A stretch of 64,000 nucleotides of DNA from Planctomycetes bacterium MalM25. Lineage in GTDB: Bacteria > Planctomycetota > Planctomycetia > Pirellulales > Lacipirellulaceae. Positions 1 through 9,724 of the stretch are shown here, piece after piece (within the stretch, counting starts at the first letter, position 1; each line of letters begins with the position of its first letter). The position numbers and the translations under genes were made by a program. The notes under the pieces are model-generated. The model ran no database searches, was not told where the DNA came from, and saw nothing but the letters and a program-made list of their open reading frames with translations. The stretch covers positions 3,211,968 through 3,275,967 of the forward strand of contig CP036424.1 of the NCBI GenBank assembly GCA_007745835.1, in the 5' to 3' direction.

Positions 1-800
1 TGCGCGACCGAGAACGCCGCGTCCCACACGAGCGGCGACCCAACGCCGGACGAGACGACCGAGCCGGACGCCGACAGCCGACCGCTCACCGGCAGCGGCG
101 GCGCGCGGCGTGAGCTGTAGCGGTTGATCGCGGCAAACAGTTTGTTCGTGACCTCGAGCCCCTCGGCGCGGTACTTGAAGTCGTAGGCGGAGCCGTCTTC
201 GGCCGCCTCGCCACGCAGCTCCAGCTTGCCGGCGAGGGTGTTGGTGGAAGCGACCGTGATCGCCATGCGCCCCGGCGTGTCGGCCGAGGGGGCGACGATC
301 GCGTTCACGTGGCGCAGGCCGATCGTGTGCTCGGGGGAGCCCCGCTCGGTCGCCAGCAGGATGGTCGCGTCGCGCAGCTCGATCGTGGGGGGCCGATCGC
401 CGCTGGTCGGCGGCGGCTTCAGCCGAGCAAGGTTCCACGTCCCGTCGCGCATCTTGGTCGCCGCGAACCGGGGGGTCTTCGCGATAACGCGACGCACCGT
501 CGGTTTGCCACGGAGCAGCGCGCGGAGATCGAAGTCCCCTTCGACGACCAGCTCCTCGACTTGCAGCACACCCCGCGCTGAGCCGCCCGCGGTCTCTTCG
601 ACGATCTGCACGTCGTGCATCGTGACGCCCCGCCCCGGCACGAAGCGCGCGTCGCCCACGTGCGCCCGGAAGGGCTGGCAGTAGCGGTTGAGCGCCGTCT
701 CGCAGAGGCGGTGCGCCTCGTCGTCGATGCGGAAGTAGAGGAACGTGCCCAGCGCAATCGCCAGCAACACCGCCAGCGTGATCACGCCGCGGAAGACCAC
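1..800 (-). CDS. Membrane-anchored AsmA-like protein, C-terminus cut by window edge
   Basis: The reading frame runs off the left edge, so only the N-terminal part is visible. It opens with one hydrophobic helix (GVITLAVLLAIALGTFLYF) and continues into a soluble region with repeated 'GDARFVPGRGVTMHDVQIVEE'-like beta-rich stretches, as in AsmA/YhdP-type envelope proteins that are anchored in the inner membrane and project outwards. That family link is inferred from pattern, not proven. The start is unclear: the first usable in-frame codon is GTG at 800, but the frame stays open upstream with no ATG, and the ATG at 843 is out of frame. It runs in the same direction as the neighbouring tilS. Confidence 0.6.
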   Translation of the reverse strand, partial: MVFRGVITLAVLLAIALGTFLYFRIDDEAHRLCETALNRYCQPFRAHVGDARFVPGRGVTMHDVQIVEETAGGSARGVLQVEELVVEGDFDLRALLRGKPTVRRVIAKTPRFAATKMRDGTWNLARLKPPPTSGDRPPTIELRDATILLATERGSPEHTIGLRHVNAIVAPSADTPGRMAITVASTNTLAGKLELRGEAAEDGSAYDFKYRAEGLEVTNKLFAAINRYSSRRAPPLPVSGRLSASGSVVSSGVGSPLVWDAAFSVA

Positions 801-957
801 CCAACACGTGTTGACCAGCCGGCTGAAAATTGTGGGAGTCCATTCCTCTAGCGCAGAGCGGGCCGACTCAGCGATCCTTCGCCGAGGAGATTCGTGCCCG
901 CAGGGGGATATTGGTCGGTTTCGACCGCGTGCAGGGTGGCCGCCAATCCAAATAGGG

Positions 958-1986
958 TCAACACGAACCGGGGCTTTCCGAAGACGCTAGCACGAGACAA
1001 CCGTCGCGAGATTCGGCCCGCACCCCGCCCGGGAAGACCTCCGCGGCGAAGGGGGCCGCTAGCGTCGCCAGCTCGCCGAGCCGGCGCCAGGCGGCGGCGG
1101 TCATCGCCCCTTCGGGCCACCCGGCCCGCCACCACGCGAGACGGATGGCGGCGGTCACGAGGCCCGGGGGCTCGTCGGCTAGCCGACGCGAGTCAAACCG
1201 CCAGCCGGTCGCTTCGCGCAACGCGGCCTCACCGAGCAAGCGGTCGGCGAGGGCCTCCAGGGTGTCGGACGCCTCGGCGGCGTGGTCGGCCAGGCCGGCC
1301 AGGTTCGCCCGGGCGGCGGGCACGCGTTCTTCGAGCTGCGGCAGCACTTGGTTCCGCAACCAATTGCGGGTGTGGACGTCCGCGGCGTTGGTGGCGTCTT
1401 CGCGGTGCGGCTGATCGATCGACCTTAGATAGGCCTCGACCTCGCTGCGGCGGACCGAAAGGAGGGGGCGAACCAGGGTGCAGGCCTCGGTGAGGGGCGC
1501 CGTCGGCCGGATGCCCGCCAGGCCGCGGACGCCCGATCCCCGCAAGGCGCGGAAAAGGACGGTCTCCGCCTGATCGTCGGCCGTGTGCCCGGTGGCGAGG
1601 TAGCGGGCGCCGGCGTCTTGAATGGCCTGGCGGAAGAACGACCGGCGTTCGTCCCGGAGTTGCTGCTCGCTGCGGGCGCCGCTCTGGCTCGAAAGCCCCG
1701 TGATCGAGTCCCACCCCAGGGTGTTGGCCAGTTCGGAGACCCATAGGGAGTCCCCTGTGGAGGCTTCGGAGCGGGCCCGGTGGTTGTAGTGCAGCACGAA
1801 AAGCCGCCCCCGCCCGCCCGCCTCGTCCTTCAGAGCGTGCAGCCCCCGCAACATCGCGACGCTGTCCGCCCCCCCCGAAACCGCGACGGCGACGTTCACG
1901 TCGCGCCAAACCGCGGGGGGCCAGGCGGCGCGGACTCGCTGATCCAGGTCATCGGCAGGCGGTGTTGCGGACGCCCTATCTTGCAT
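958..1986 (-). CDS. tilS: tRNA(Ile)-lysidine synthetase
   Basis: TilS attaches lysine to C34 of the AUA-reading tRNA-Ile, an essential cytoplasmic modification. The PP-loop ATP-binding motif SGGADS lies at residues 37-42, followed by HYNHRAR and GHTADDQAET, all hallmarks of the family. At about 342 residues it is a short form with little of the C-terminal domain of the E. coli enzyme. The frame extends to an ATG at 2133, but that extension is low-complexity and unlike TilS, so the ATG at 1986 was chosen because it puts the PP-loop at the usual distance from the N-terminus. It is divergent from rny. Confidence 0.93.
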   Translation of the reverse strand: MQDRASATPPADDLDQRVRAAWPPAVWRDVNVAVAVSGGADSVAMLRGLHALKDEAGGRGRLFVLHYNHRARSEASTGDSLWVSELANTLGWDSITGLSSQSGARSEQQLRDERRSFFRQAIQDAGARYLATGHTADDQAETVLFRALRGSGVRGLAGIRPTAPLTEACTLVRPLLSVRRSEVEAYLRSIDQPHREDATNAADVHTRNWLRNQVLPQLEERVPAARANLAGLADHAAEASDTLEALADRLLGEAALREATGWRFDSRRLADEPPGLVTAAIRLAWWRAGWPEGAMTAAAWRRLGELATLAAPFAAEVFPGGVRAESRDGCLVLASSESPGSC

Positions 1987-2345
1987 CGTGCCAAGAGTTT
2001 CGGTAAACAGCGGGCTTGCCGAGTGGCCCCCCCGGAGGCGAGAATCGCGGGGCGCCAGCGGCGTGCGAGCTAGCGAGTGAAGCCGGCCCAACGTCCCCCG
2101 TTGGGGGCCGTAAGCCCACCGCTTCGCCATCATTCATATAACCTAAACGCGTCTTCTCTCACCCCTTGCTGACAGGCGGCCAACACCGCCTGGTGATTCG
2201 CGGCGAACCGAGCGACCGAACGGACGACCCGATCGGCGCCTGGCGACCCCCCCCCTCGCGAACCCGGCTGAAAGCATCGGAGAGGCTGACGCGAACAAAC
2301 GGGCGCCGCCAAGGCAGGCGGTGACTCGAAAGTACTTCCCTCTCC
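1987..2345. other. Divergent intergenic region tilS/rny
   Basis: A 359-base region between divergent tilS and rny. Open frames here are short and of no recognisable family. It should contain promoters for both genes, but I see no convincing -35/-10 pair and no RNA element that I can name. Confidence 0.5.
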
Positions 2346-3896
2346 ATGCGCGATTTACTCTACCCAATCGGCTTGGCGGCAGCGACCGGCCTGGGATTTC
2401 TTGCCTGCGTCTTGCTCGGAAGGCTCCGCAAGTGGGACGCCGAGAAGGAGGCCGCCCAGATCATGGAGCGGGCCGAGCTCGAGGCCAAATCGCGTCTGAA
2501 GGACGCGGAGCTCGAGGCCAAAGAGGTCGCCATCGCCGAGAAGGGGAAGATCGAGGAGCAGATGTCGGTCGTGCGCGACAAGCTGCACGAGCGTGAACGC
2601 CAACTCGACAAGCGGGACGACGCCGCCACGGGTCGCGAAGATCAGCTCGAGAAGCAAGAGAAGATGGTCGAGAGCAACCAGCGGCGCCTCTCGGAGAAGC
2701 TGGCCGACGCGGACGTCCACGCGAAGGAGCTCGAGGGCCTGCTCGACGTGCAGCGTCAGGCCCTCCACAAGGCGAGCGGCCTCGGGCCCGACGAAGCCAA
2801 GACCATGCTCTTGGAGCAGCTCGACCAGGACCTTGCCCACGAGCAGGGCGTGCGGATCGCCAAGGCGGAGAAGCAGCTCGCCGAGAAGGTCGACGCCCAG
2901 GCCAAGGAGATGCTCATCACCTCCGTGCAGCGCTTCGCCGCCGCCCACACCGCCGAGGCGACGACCAGCACGGTCGACATCCCCAGCGACGAGATGAAGG
3001 GCCGCATCATCGGCCGCGAGGGACGCAACATCCGCTCCTTCGAGAAGGAGACCGGCGTCGACGTCATCATCGACGACACGCCCGGCGTGGTGATCGTCAG
3101 CTCGTTCGACCCGGTCCGCCGTCAGGTCGCGCAGATGGCGCTCACCAAACTGATCGCCGACGGCCGCATCCACCCCAGCCGCATCGAGGAGCTGGTCAAG
3201 GAGACCACCGCCGAGGTCGAGAAGCTCCTGGTCAAATACGGCGAGGAGGCCGCCCAGGAGGTTGATATCCGCGGGCTGCACCCGAAGGTGATCCAGCTGC
3301 TGGGGCGGCTGCACTACCGAACGAGCTACAGCCAGAACGTGCTGCGGCACTCGGTCGAGGTGGCGTTCGTCACGGGCATGCTGGCCGAGGAGCTCGGCTA
3401 CGACGGCGACCTCGCCCGCCGGGCCGGCCTGCTGCACGACATCGGCAAGGCGGCCGACCACGACGCCGAAGGGGGCCACCCGAAGATCGGCGCCGACCTG
3501 CTCAAGCGTTACGGCGAGAACGAGACGGTCGTCCACGCCGCCCTCGGCCACCACGACGACATCCGCGTCGACCGCCCCTACACGGTCCTCACCGCGGCGG
3601 CCGACGCGTGCAGCGCCTCGCGTCCCGGCGCGCGGCGGGAGAACCTCGACCGCTACATCAAGCGGATGCAGGAGCTCGAGTCGATCGCCAGCGGCTTCGA
3701 GGGCGTCCACCAGGCGTTCGCCATCCAGGCGGGCCGCGAGGTGCGCGTCATCGCGAAGACCAACCAGACGACCGACGAGTCCGCCTCGAAAGTCTGCCGC
3801 GACATCGCCAAGGCGTTCGAGGAGCAGCTCACCTACCCGGGCGAGATCAAGGTCACGATGATCCGCGAAGCGCGGTTCTCAGAAACCGCTAAGTAA
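2346..3896 (+). CDS. rny: Ribonuclease Y
   Basis: Membrane-tethered endoribonuclease that starts mRNA decay. The order of parts is standard: an N-terminal membrane helix (about residues 5-25), a long charged coiled coil (30-190), a KH domain with [12 protein letters not shown] at 219-230, and an HD domain with the metal-binding GLLHDIGK at 361-368 and later HAALGHHDD. The length of 516 residues matches the family. A YmdB-type phosphodiesterase gene follows 83 bases downstream, the same order as in Firmicutes, which suggests a conserved functional link. Confidence 0.97.
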   Translation: MRDLLYPIGLAAATGLGFLACVLLGRLRKWDAEKEAAQIMERAELEAKSRLKDAELEAKEVAIAEKGKIEEQMSVVRDKLHERERQLDKRDDAATGREDQLEKQEKMVESNQRRLSEKLADADVHAKELEGLLDVQRQALHKASGLGPDEAKTMLLEQLDQDLAHEQGVRIAKAEKQLAEKVDAQAKEMLITSVQRFAAAHTAEATTSTVDIPSDEMKGRIIGREGRNIRSFEKETGVDVIIDDTPGVVIVSSFDPVRRQVAQMALTKLIADGRIHPSRIEELVKETTAEVEKLLVKYGEEAAQEVDIRGLHPKVIQLLGRLHYRTSYSQNVLRHSVEVAFVTGMLAEELGYDGDLARRAGLLHDIGKAADHDAEGGHPKIGADLLKRYGENETVVHAALGHHDDIRVDRPYTVLTAAADACSASRPGARRENLDRYIKRMQELESIASGFEGVHQAFAIQAGREVRVIAKTNQTTDESASKVCRDIAKAFEEQLTYPGEIKVTMIREARFSETAK

Positions 3897-3910
3897 AGGG
3901 GACGGCCGGC

Positions 3911-3960
3911 GGCTGTCAGCTATCGGCTGTCGGCGGATCGTGCCTCCTGCCGATAGCCAA
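3911..3960. repeat. Imperfect inverted repeat between rny and ymdB-like gene
   Basis: The 9-base arms GCTATCGGC (3919-3927) and GCCGATAGC (3949-3957) pair across a 21-base loop, next to a second GGCTGTC motif. It sits just after the rny stop and may be a dispersed repeat or mRNA-stabilising hairpin. There is no T-run, so it is a poor terminator. Confidence 0.5.
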
Positions 3961-3979
3961 CCGCCTCAAGCCGATCGCC

Positions 3980-4801
3980 ATGCAGCTGCTTTTCATCGGC
4001 GACGTCGTCGGCAAACCGGGCCGGCAGATCATCCAGCGGGCGTTGCCCGGGCTGATCGCCGAGCGCGGCCTCGATCTGGTCGTCTGCAACGCCGAGAACG
4101 CTGCGGCCGGGTCGGGCTACACGCCGAAGATCCACAACGAGCTGATGGAGGCGGGCGTCGACGCGATCACGCTGGGCGACCACGTCTACCGCAAGCGTGA
4201 GGTGCTGTCGCTCCTGGAGTCGGCGGACAACGTGGTGCGCCCCTGCAACCTGCCCGCCGAGGCGACCGGCCGCCGGTGGGCGCTGGTGCGGAGCAAGTCG
4301 GGCGCGCCGGCGATCGTCTGCTGCGCGCTCGGGCAGCTCTTCATGAAGTCGATCGATAGCCCCTGGCGGGCGCTCGACGCCGCCCTCGCCGAGGCGCCCG
4401 CCGACGTGAAGGTCCGCTTCGTCGACTTCCACGCCGAGGCGACCAGCGAGATGCAGATCACCGGGCGCTACCTCGACGGGCGCGTGTCGGCCGTGCTGGG
4501 CACGCACACGCACGTCGCGACCGCCGACGAGGCCGTCCTGCCAGGCGGCACGGCGTTCCAGTGCGACGTCGGCATGACCGGACCGCACGACAGCATCCTC
4601 GGCCGCCGCACCGACCGCGTGCTCGCCGCCACGCTCACCGGCATGCACCACCCGTTCGATGTCGCCGAGAACGATGTGCGGTTGAACGGCGCGCTCGTGA
4701 CGATCGATCCCGAGACCGGGCTCGCCAGCGCCATCGAACGCATTTCGATCAACGAAGCCGAGGCGGAACGGTTGTCGAAGCTTGAGCCCGCTAAGAACTG
4801 A
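3980..4801 (+). CDS. YmdB-family metallophosphoesterase (2',3'-cyclic-nucleotide phosphodiesterase)
   Basis: The 273 residues match the TIGR00282/YmdB family, dimetal phosphoesterases reported to act on 2',3'-cAMP, a product of RNA decay. The metal-ligand motifs are all visible in order: FIGDVVGKPGR near residue 5, NAENAAAG near 38, LGDHVYRK near 60, DFHAEATSE near 150 and GTHTHVAT near 175. It lies directly after rny, consistent with a role linked to RNA turnover. The ATG at 3980 puts the first metal motif at the very N-terminus, as usual. xseB starts 14 bases after the stop, suggesting cotranscription. Confidence 0.92.
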   Translation: MQLLFIGDVVGKPGRQIIQRALPGLIAERGLDLVVCNAENAAAGSGYTPKIHNELMEAGVDAITLGDHVYRKREVLSLLESADNVVRPCNLPAEATGRRWALVRSKSGAPAIVCCALGQLFMKSIDSPWRALDAALAEAPADVKVRFVDFHAEATSEMQITGRYLDGRVSAVLGTHTHVATADEAVLPGGTAFQCDVGMTGPHDSILGRRTDRVLAATLTGMHHPFDVAENDVRLNGALVTIDPETGLASAIERISINEAEAERLSKLEPAKN

Positions 4802-4815
4802 GAACGAGTCGACCG

Positions 4816-5169
4816 ATGGCCAAGAAGAAAAACAAGCCGAAAGCCGCCGCTGCTCCTCCCTTCGAGGAGTCGCTCGGGGAGCTCGAGTCGATCGTCGCGG
4901 ACCTGGAGGGGGGCGAGCTCGGCCTCGCCGACGCCCTCGCCCGCTACGAGGAGGGCGTCAAACGGCTGAAGCAGTGCCACGGCCAGCTCGAAGCGGCCGA
5001 GCGGCGGATCGAGTTGCTCAGCGGTGTCGACGCCGACGGAAACCCGGTCACCACGCCGTTCGACGACGCGGCCACGGCCGACGACGCCTCGCCCGGGGCC
5101 CGTTCCCGCAAACGGACCGCCCGCGTCGCCGACGAGTCAGACGTGGACGATTCGACCCGGCTCTTTTAG
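4816..5169 (+). CDS. xseB: Exodeoxyribonuclease VII small subunit
   Basis: The small subunit of ExoVII, which degrades single-stranded DNA with XseA. The core FEESLGELESIVADLEGGEL and LARYEEGVKRLKQCHGQLE at about residues 16-70 is the typical two-helix hairpin. At 117 residues it is longer than the usual 70-85, with a Lys-rich N-terminus (MAKKKNKPKAA) and an acidic, charged C-terminal tail. The partner xseA is not in the window. The gene precedes ispA and dxs, an arrangement widespread in bacteria. Confidence 0.93.
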   Translation: MAKKKNKPKAAAAPPFEESLGELESIVADLEGGELGLADALARYEEGVKRLKQCHGQLEAAERRIELLSGVDADGNPVTTPFDDAATADDASPGARSRKRTARVADESDVDDSTRLF

Positions 5170-5324
5170 ACTAGAAGATTGCCCGACCCATCTTGTTGTG
5201 GGCCAAGGCGTTACGGCGTGGCGGGCGACGCCCCCACGCCGCCCCTCGGGTGTTAAGCCGCCCGCGTCTCGGAGGTTAGACCCTCGGGAACGAAGCCGCC
5301 CCGCCCCACGCGAACCAGCCGTCG

Positions 5325-6260
5325 ATGCTCACCAACGCCCCGCCACAGGACGCTACGCCACAGGACGCTGGGCCCGCCAAAGCTGGAGCGAGCGATGTCG
5401 CGGCGATCGAGTCGGCGCTCGAAGCGGCGCTGGCCGATGGCCCCGGCCGCCCCCCCCGCCTGATGGAGGCGATGCGGTACGCGGTGCTCGGACCGGGCAA
5501 ACGGCTCCGCCCCCGGCTGGCGCTGATGGCCGCCCGTGCTTGCGGGGGGGATCCCAACGCGGCGCTGCCCGCGGGTTGCGCCGTGGAGTTCGTCCACGCC
5601 TACTCGCTGGTGCACGACGACCTGCCCGCCATGGACGACGACGACCTGCGTCGCGGCCGCCCGACCGTCCACCGCCAGTTCGACGAGGCGACCGCCATCC
5701 TGGCGGGCGACGCGCTGCTCGCCCTGGCGTTCGAGACCCTCGCCACCGGAGCGACCACGCCCCGATTCGCAGCGGAGGGCTGCCGCTCGCTCGCCGCCGC
5801 CGCCGGACCGGCCGCGCTGGTGGGCGGTCAAGTCGACGACCTCGCCGGCGCCGACGGCGCGCCGGAAGACAATGAGGCCCGCCTCGCGCACCTCGAACAG
5901 ATCCACCGCCGAAAGACCGGCGCGATGATCAACGTGTCGCTCCGCCTGGGCGCGCTCGCCGCCGAAGCGAGCGACGAGCAGCTCGAAGCCCTCGCAGCGT
6001 TCGGCGACGCGCTCGGCCTCTTGTTCCAAGTGACCGACGACCTGCTCGACGCCACGGGCGACGAGTCGGCCGTCGGCAAGCGCGTCGGCAAAGACGCCGA
6101 CCTCGGCAAGCTGACTTACCCCGGCCTGCTGGGACAACAAGCGAGCCGCGATTACGCCCAAGAGCTCGCCGCCACCGCCCAGCAGAGCCTCGCCCCCCTG
6201 GGTGAACCGGCGGAACCGCTCCGGGAGCTGACGCGACTAATCCTCGAGAGAGACCGATGA
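5325..6260 (+). CDS. ispA: Polyprenyl (farnesyl/geranylgeranyl) diphosphate synthase
   Basis: Trans-prenyltransferase that condenses isopentenyl diphosphate with allylic diphosphates. The first aspartate-rich motif DDLPAMD starts at residue 98 (the DDx4D bacterial form), followed by RRGRPTVH. The second motif, DDLLD, is near residue 236 within FQVTDDLLDATG. GKRLRP at 59-64 binds isopentenyl diphosphate. The length of 311 is normal. The N-terminus carries a small duplicated PQDATPQDA segment. Its place between xseB and dxs fits the common isoprenoid cluster. Chain length cannot be told safely from the sequence. Confidence 0.93.
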   Translation: MLTNAPPQDATPQDAGPAKAGASDVAAIESALEAALADGPGRPPRLMEAMRYAVLGPGKRLRPRLALMAARACGGDPNAALPAGCAVEFVHAYSLVHDDLPAMDDDDLRRGRPTVHRQFDEATAILAGDALLALAFETLATGATTPRFAAEGCRSLAAAAGPAALVGGQVDDLAGADGAPEDNEARLAHLEQIHRRKTGAMINVSLRLGALAAEASDEQLEALAAFGDALGLLFQVTDDLLDATGDESAVGKRVGKDADLGKLTYPGLLGQQASRDYAQELAATAQQSLAPLGEPAEPLRELTRLILERDR

Positions 6261-6265
6261 GTTTA

Positions 6266-6301
6266 ATCCCCCTCCCTGCTAGGGAGGGGCTAGGGGAGGG
6301 T
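6266..6301. repeat. GC-rich palindromic repeat, half copy (GGGGAGGG family)
   Basis: It begins 5 bases after the ispA stop and reads CCCCCTCCCTGCTAGGGAGG followed by GGCTAGGGGAGGG. It matches one arm of the bipartite elements at 11533-11636 and 58437-58535. It can form a hairpin and may act on the 3' end of the ispA message. Confidence 0.75.
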
Positions 6302-6399
6302 AACGATCGTCCGTGGCGCCTCGCTCCATAACAGCCAATCGTCACTCATTCAACGAACATCCCCCCACCCCCTCCTAAGGTCACCAAGTAAAGTAGCTG

Positions 6400-8307
6400 A
6401 TGCCCGACCCCCTGCTCCCGACGATCTCCTCGCCCCGTGATTTGGACGGGCTGTCGCGCCAGCAGCTCGAGCAGGTCGCGTCGGAGATGCGCGACACGCT
6501 CTGCAACCTGGTCGAGGCCCGCAGCGCGCACTTCGCGTCGAACCTGGGCGTCGTTGAGCTCTGCCTCGCGTTGCACACGACCTTCGACTTCTTGCACGAT
6601 CGATTGATCTGGGACACGGGCCACCAGATCTACCCGCACAAGCTCATCACGGGGCGCTACGACGAGTTCCCGTCGATCCGCACGAAGGGGGGCCTCATGG
6701 GCTACCCCAATCCGGAGGAGAGCGACTACGACCTGTTCGTCACCGGCCACGCCGGCTCGAGCGTCAGCACGGCGCACGGCCTCGCGAGTGGCGACCGGCA
6801 CTTGCGAAACCAGGAGAACCGCTGGAGCGTCGCGGTGATCGGCGACGGCGCGTTCCCGTCGGGCGTCGTCTACGAGGCGCTCAACAACCTGAAGCGCGAC
6901 GGCCAGCGGCTGCTGGTCATCCTCAACGACAACAAGATGTCGATCTGCCCCCGCGTCGGCGGCGTGGCCGATTACCTCGACCGCCTGCGGATGAACCCGA
7001 TGTACTCGGGCCTCAAGGAGGAGGTCGCCAAGGTCCTGTCGAAGGTCCCCGTGCTGGGCGACCCGGCCGAGCGTCTGCTCGCCCAGATGAAGGAGGCCGC
7101 CAAGGCGGGCCTGCACGGCGGCATGTTCTTTGAAGACCTCGGCATGCGCTACCACGGCCCGATCGACGGCCACAACCTGCCGCTGCTGAAGAAGTACCTG
7201 AAGATGGTCAAGGCGGGCGACGGCCCCGTGCTGCTGCACGTGGTGACCGAGAAGGGGCACGGCTTCCGCCCCGCCGCCGAAGACCCGGTCACGTTCCACG
7301 CGCCGCCGGTCATCGAGCGCGAGGAGGACCGGGTGGTCTCGATGCAGAAGTCGGGCGGCCGGACATTCACCCACACCGCGAGCGACGCGATCCACGCCGC
7401 CATGACGGCGAACGAGCGCGTCACCGTCATGACGGCCGCCATGTGCCAGGGCAACAAGCTCGAGCGCGTGCGCGACGACTTTGCCGACCGCTTCTTCGAC
7501 ACGGGCATCTGCGAGGCGCACGCGGTCTCTTTCGCCGCCGGGCAGGCGAAGGTCGGCATGCGACCGATCGTCGACATCTACAGCACCTTCCTGCAGCGTT
7601 CGTTCGACCACATCTTCCAAGAGGTCGCCCTGCAGGACCTGCCGGTCACTTTCATGCTCGACCGGGGCGGGCTCTCCGGCCCCGACGGCCCCACGCACCA
7701 CGGCGTGTTCGACCTCGGCTACCTGCGGGTCTTCCCGAATATGGTCGTCATGGCGCCCGGCGACGCCGGCGACGTGGCGCCGATGCTCGACTTCGCCCTG
7801 CAGCACAGCAGCCCGTGCGCGATCCGCTACCCGAAGGCGGCCGCGATCGAAGTCGAGGGCGAGCGCACGCCGATCGAGCTCGGCAAGGCGGAGGTCCTCC
7901 GCGAAGGGCCCGACGGCGCCCTGATCGCCGGCGGCGCCATGCTGCTCGACTGCCTCGCCGCCGCCGACCGCCTGAAGGCGGACCGCGGCCTCGACCTGAC
8001 GGTCGTCAACGCCCGCTTCGTGAAGCCGCTCGACACGGAGACGATCGTCCCGATCGTCGAGCGGAGCCCCTTCACGGTCACGATCGAAGAGGCCGCGCTG
8101 GCCGGCGGCTTCGGCTCGGCCGTGCTCGAAGCGTGCAACGACGCGGGCGTCTCGACGACCAATCTCAAACGCCTCGGCATCCCCGACCGGTACGTCGAGC
8201 ACGGCGACCGCGGCGAGCTGCTCGCCGACCTCGGCCTCGACGCCGACGGCCTCGTGAAGGCGTGCGAAGAGCTGGCGGGCGAGCCCTCGGCGAACTTGGC
8301 AGGATAG
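6400..8307 (+). CDS. dxs: 1-deoxy-D-xylulose-5-phosphate synthase
   Basis: First enzyme of the MEP isoprenoid pathway, joining pyruvate and glyceraldehyde 3-phosphate with thiamine diphosphate. Visible signatures are the N-terminal DTGHQIYPHKLITGR, the cofactor motif GDGAFPSG with NDNKMSI, and the transketolase-type pyrimidine domain (DTGICEAHAVSFAAG, then DRGGLSGPDGPTHHG). The C-terminal transketolase domain ends in EEAALAGGFGSAV. The length of 635 is typical. The ATG at 6400 gives MPDPLLPTISSPRDLDGLS, the normal Dxs opening. It lies downstream of ispA. Confidence 0.97.
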   Translation: MPDPLLPTISSPRDLDGLSRQQLEQVASEMRDTLCNLVEARSAHFASNLGVVELCLALHTTFDFLHDRLIWDTGHQIYPHKLITGRYDEFPSIRTKGGLMGYPNPEESDYDLFVTGHAGSSVSTAHGLASGDRHLRNQENRWSVAVIGDGAFPSGVVYEALNNLKRDGQRLLVILNDNKMSICPRVGGVADYLDRLRMNPMYSGLKEEVAKVLSKVPVLGDPAERLLAQMKEAAKAGLHGGMFFEDLGMRYHGPIDGHNLPLLKKYLKMVKAGDGPVLLHVVTEKGHGFRPAAEDPVTFHAPPVIEREEDRVVSMQKSGGRTFTHTASDAIHAAMTANERVTVMTAAMCQGNKLERVRDDFADRFFDTGICEAHAVSFAAGQAKVGMRPIVDIYSTFLQRSFDHIFQEVALQDLPVTFMLDRGGLSGPDGPTHHGVFDLGYLRVFPNMVVMAPGDAGDVAPMLDFALQHSSPCAIRYPKAAAIEVEGERTPIELGKAEVLREGPDGALIAGGAMLLDCLAAADRLKADRGLDLTVVNARFVKPLDTETIVPIVERSPFTVTIEEAALAGGFGSAVLEACNDAGVSTTNLKRLGIPDRYVEHGDRGELLADLGLDADGLVKACEELAGEPSANLAG

Positions 8308-8321
8308 AGTGAACTCGTACC

Positions 8322-8702
8322 ATGGCGGACAAGAATGACGAACTTCTTACCGCAGGGGACGACTCTCACCTGAAGCAGAACGAACGCACCGCGCGCTGGT
8401 TAGGCTCTCTAGGTCTAGCAGCCATCGTGCTCGCCGTAGGGGTCACCTACTGCCTCGCGAGCCAAGCTTGGCCAATGGGAAAGGACTCGGGGTTCATCGT
8501 ACAACTAACGAATCGTTACGGAATCATCGCACACCCGGCGATGCACGCCGTCGTAGCGAGCCTATGCTGCTTTCTTCCGCGGGTTCTAGCCACATTCAAG
8601 GAGGGGCGAACTCAAGGATTGATCGCGACATCCCTCTGGATACTGGCCTTTTTTGCCGCGACAAGCTTCGTATGGATCGGTGTCGCCTTCCAGAACGGCT
8701 GA
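8322..8702 (+). CDS. Small membrane protein of unknown function
   Basis: The 126 residues have a polar N-terminus (MADKNDELLTAGDDSHL) and three likely membrane helices at about 27-47, 72-90 and 98-120. I recognise no family. It starts 14 bases after dxs and precedes nadK, so it may be cotranscribed, but it is less GC-rich than its neighbours. The ATG at 8322 is the only good start. Confidence 0.7.
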   Translation: MADKNDELLTAGDDSHLKQNERTARWLGSLGLAAIVLAVGVTYCLASQAWPMGKDSGFIVQLTNRYGIIAHPAMHAVVASLCCFLPRVLATFKEGRTQGLIATSLWILAFFAATSFVWIGVAFQNG

Positions 8703-8712
8703 GCCAAATCCC

Positions 8713-8732
8713 CCAGGGGCTCGCGCCCCTGG
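8713..8732. repeat. Short hairpin repeat CCAGGGGC/GCCCCTGG
   Basis: A perfect 8-base stem around TCGC, immediately after the small membrane protein gene and before nadK. There is no T-run. It resembles short dispersed hairpins of high-GC planctomycete genomes (inference). Confidence 0.55.
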
Positions 8733-8775
8733 CTACGCGCTGCCGTCCCTGCGGGACTCCGGTTAAGATGGTGGC

Positions 8776-9624
8776 ATGCCAACGCCCCCCCCTGCCCTGT
8801 TGATGTACGACGGTTCGCGGCCCGAGCTCGCCTCGCGGGCCGAGGCGCTGCGCGGCGTCATCGAGCGGATGCTGCCGATCGTCGCCACCGAGAACGACCT
8901 CGACGCGCCGTTCGACCCGCAGGGCGCCGAGATCGCCATCGCCATGGGGGGGGACGGCACCATCCTCCGCTCCGCCCGCCGGATGGGCGTGAACCAGCTG
9001 CCGCTGGTCGGCGTGAACCTGGGCAAGCTCGGCTTCCTCGCCGGCACCAACCCGGACGACCTGGAGACCGCGCTGGTCGAAGTCGCCGAGCGGCGTTATC
9101 GATTGGTCAACCACCTGATGGTCACCTGTTCGCTCGTCCGCGACGGCGAGACGATCGACTCGCGGCTCGGCCTCAACGAGGCGGCCATCCTCGCGGGCGA
9201 GCCGTTCGGCATGATCGAGGTCGACCTGCGGATCGACGGCGACCTGGCCGCGACCTACTCGTCGGACGGCATGCTGATCAGCACGCCGGTCGGCTCGACC
9301 GCGCACAACCTGGCGACCGGCGGGCCGATCCTCCGCAAGGACCTGGCGGCACTGGTCGTCTCCGCGATCAACCCGCACACGCTCACGGTCCGGCCGGTCG
9401 TAGACTCGGCCGACCGCGTCTACGAGCTGACCGTCCCCGCGCCGAACGAGGGGACCACGCTCATGGTCGATGGCCAAGTTGTGTCAAAACTCGAGCCGGG
9501 CGACACGGTCCGCATCGAACGCGCGCCGGCCGTCTTCCAGCTGATCGAAGTGAGCGGCCAGACGTACTACCGGACCCTGCGCGAGAAGCTTGGCTGGGGC
9601 CGTAGGCCAAGAGACCGGAAGTAG
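8776..9624 (+). CDS. nadK: NAD(+)/NADH kinase
   Basis: Phosphorylates NAD to NADP, which dependent reductases such as those of the MEP pathway need. The diagnostic GGDGT motif is at residues 58-62 (AMGGDGTILRSAR), followed by GVNLGKLGFLA. The second conserved block, DGMLISTPVGSTAHNLATGG, lies near residue 165. The length of 282 is normal. Its location after dxs matches the loose xseB-ispA-dxs-nadK clustering seen elsewhere. Confidence 0.96.
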   Translation: MPTPPPALLMYDGSRPELASRAEALRGVIERMLPIVATENDLDAPFDPQGAEIAIAMGGDGTILRSARRMGVNQLPLVGVNLGKLGFLAGTNPDDLETALVEVAERRYRLVNHLMVTCSLVRDGETIDSRLGLNEAAILAGEPFGMIEVDLRIDGDLAATYSSDGMLISTPVGSTAHNLATGGPILRKDLAALVVSAINPHTLTVRPVVDSADRVYELTVPAPNEGTTLMVDGQVVSKLEPGDTVRIERAPAVFQLIEVSGQTYYRTLREKLGWGRRPRDRK

Positions 9625-9724
9625 GGATAGCTAAACCACCGACCGCTTGCGTGATCATGCTCAGGAAAGGTCGAACGCGTCGAACGATGAAACCGAAGCT
9701 GGTTGCAATGTGATATTATGTGGC

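Noticed and set aside
2355-3710. Minus-strand frame of 451 codons opposite rny
   Set aside because: The rny frame has KH and HD domains; this is its complement.
6346-8202. Minus-strand frame of 618 codons opposite dxs
   Set aside because: Antisense shadow of dxs with no motifs.
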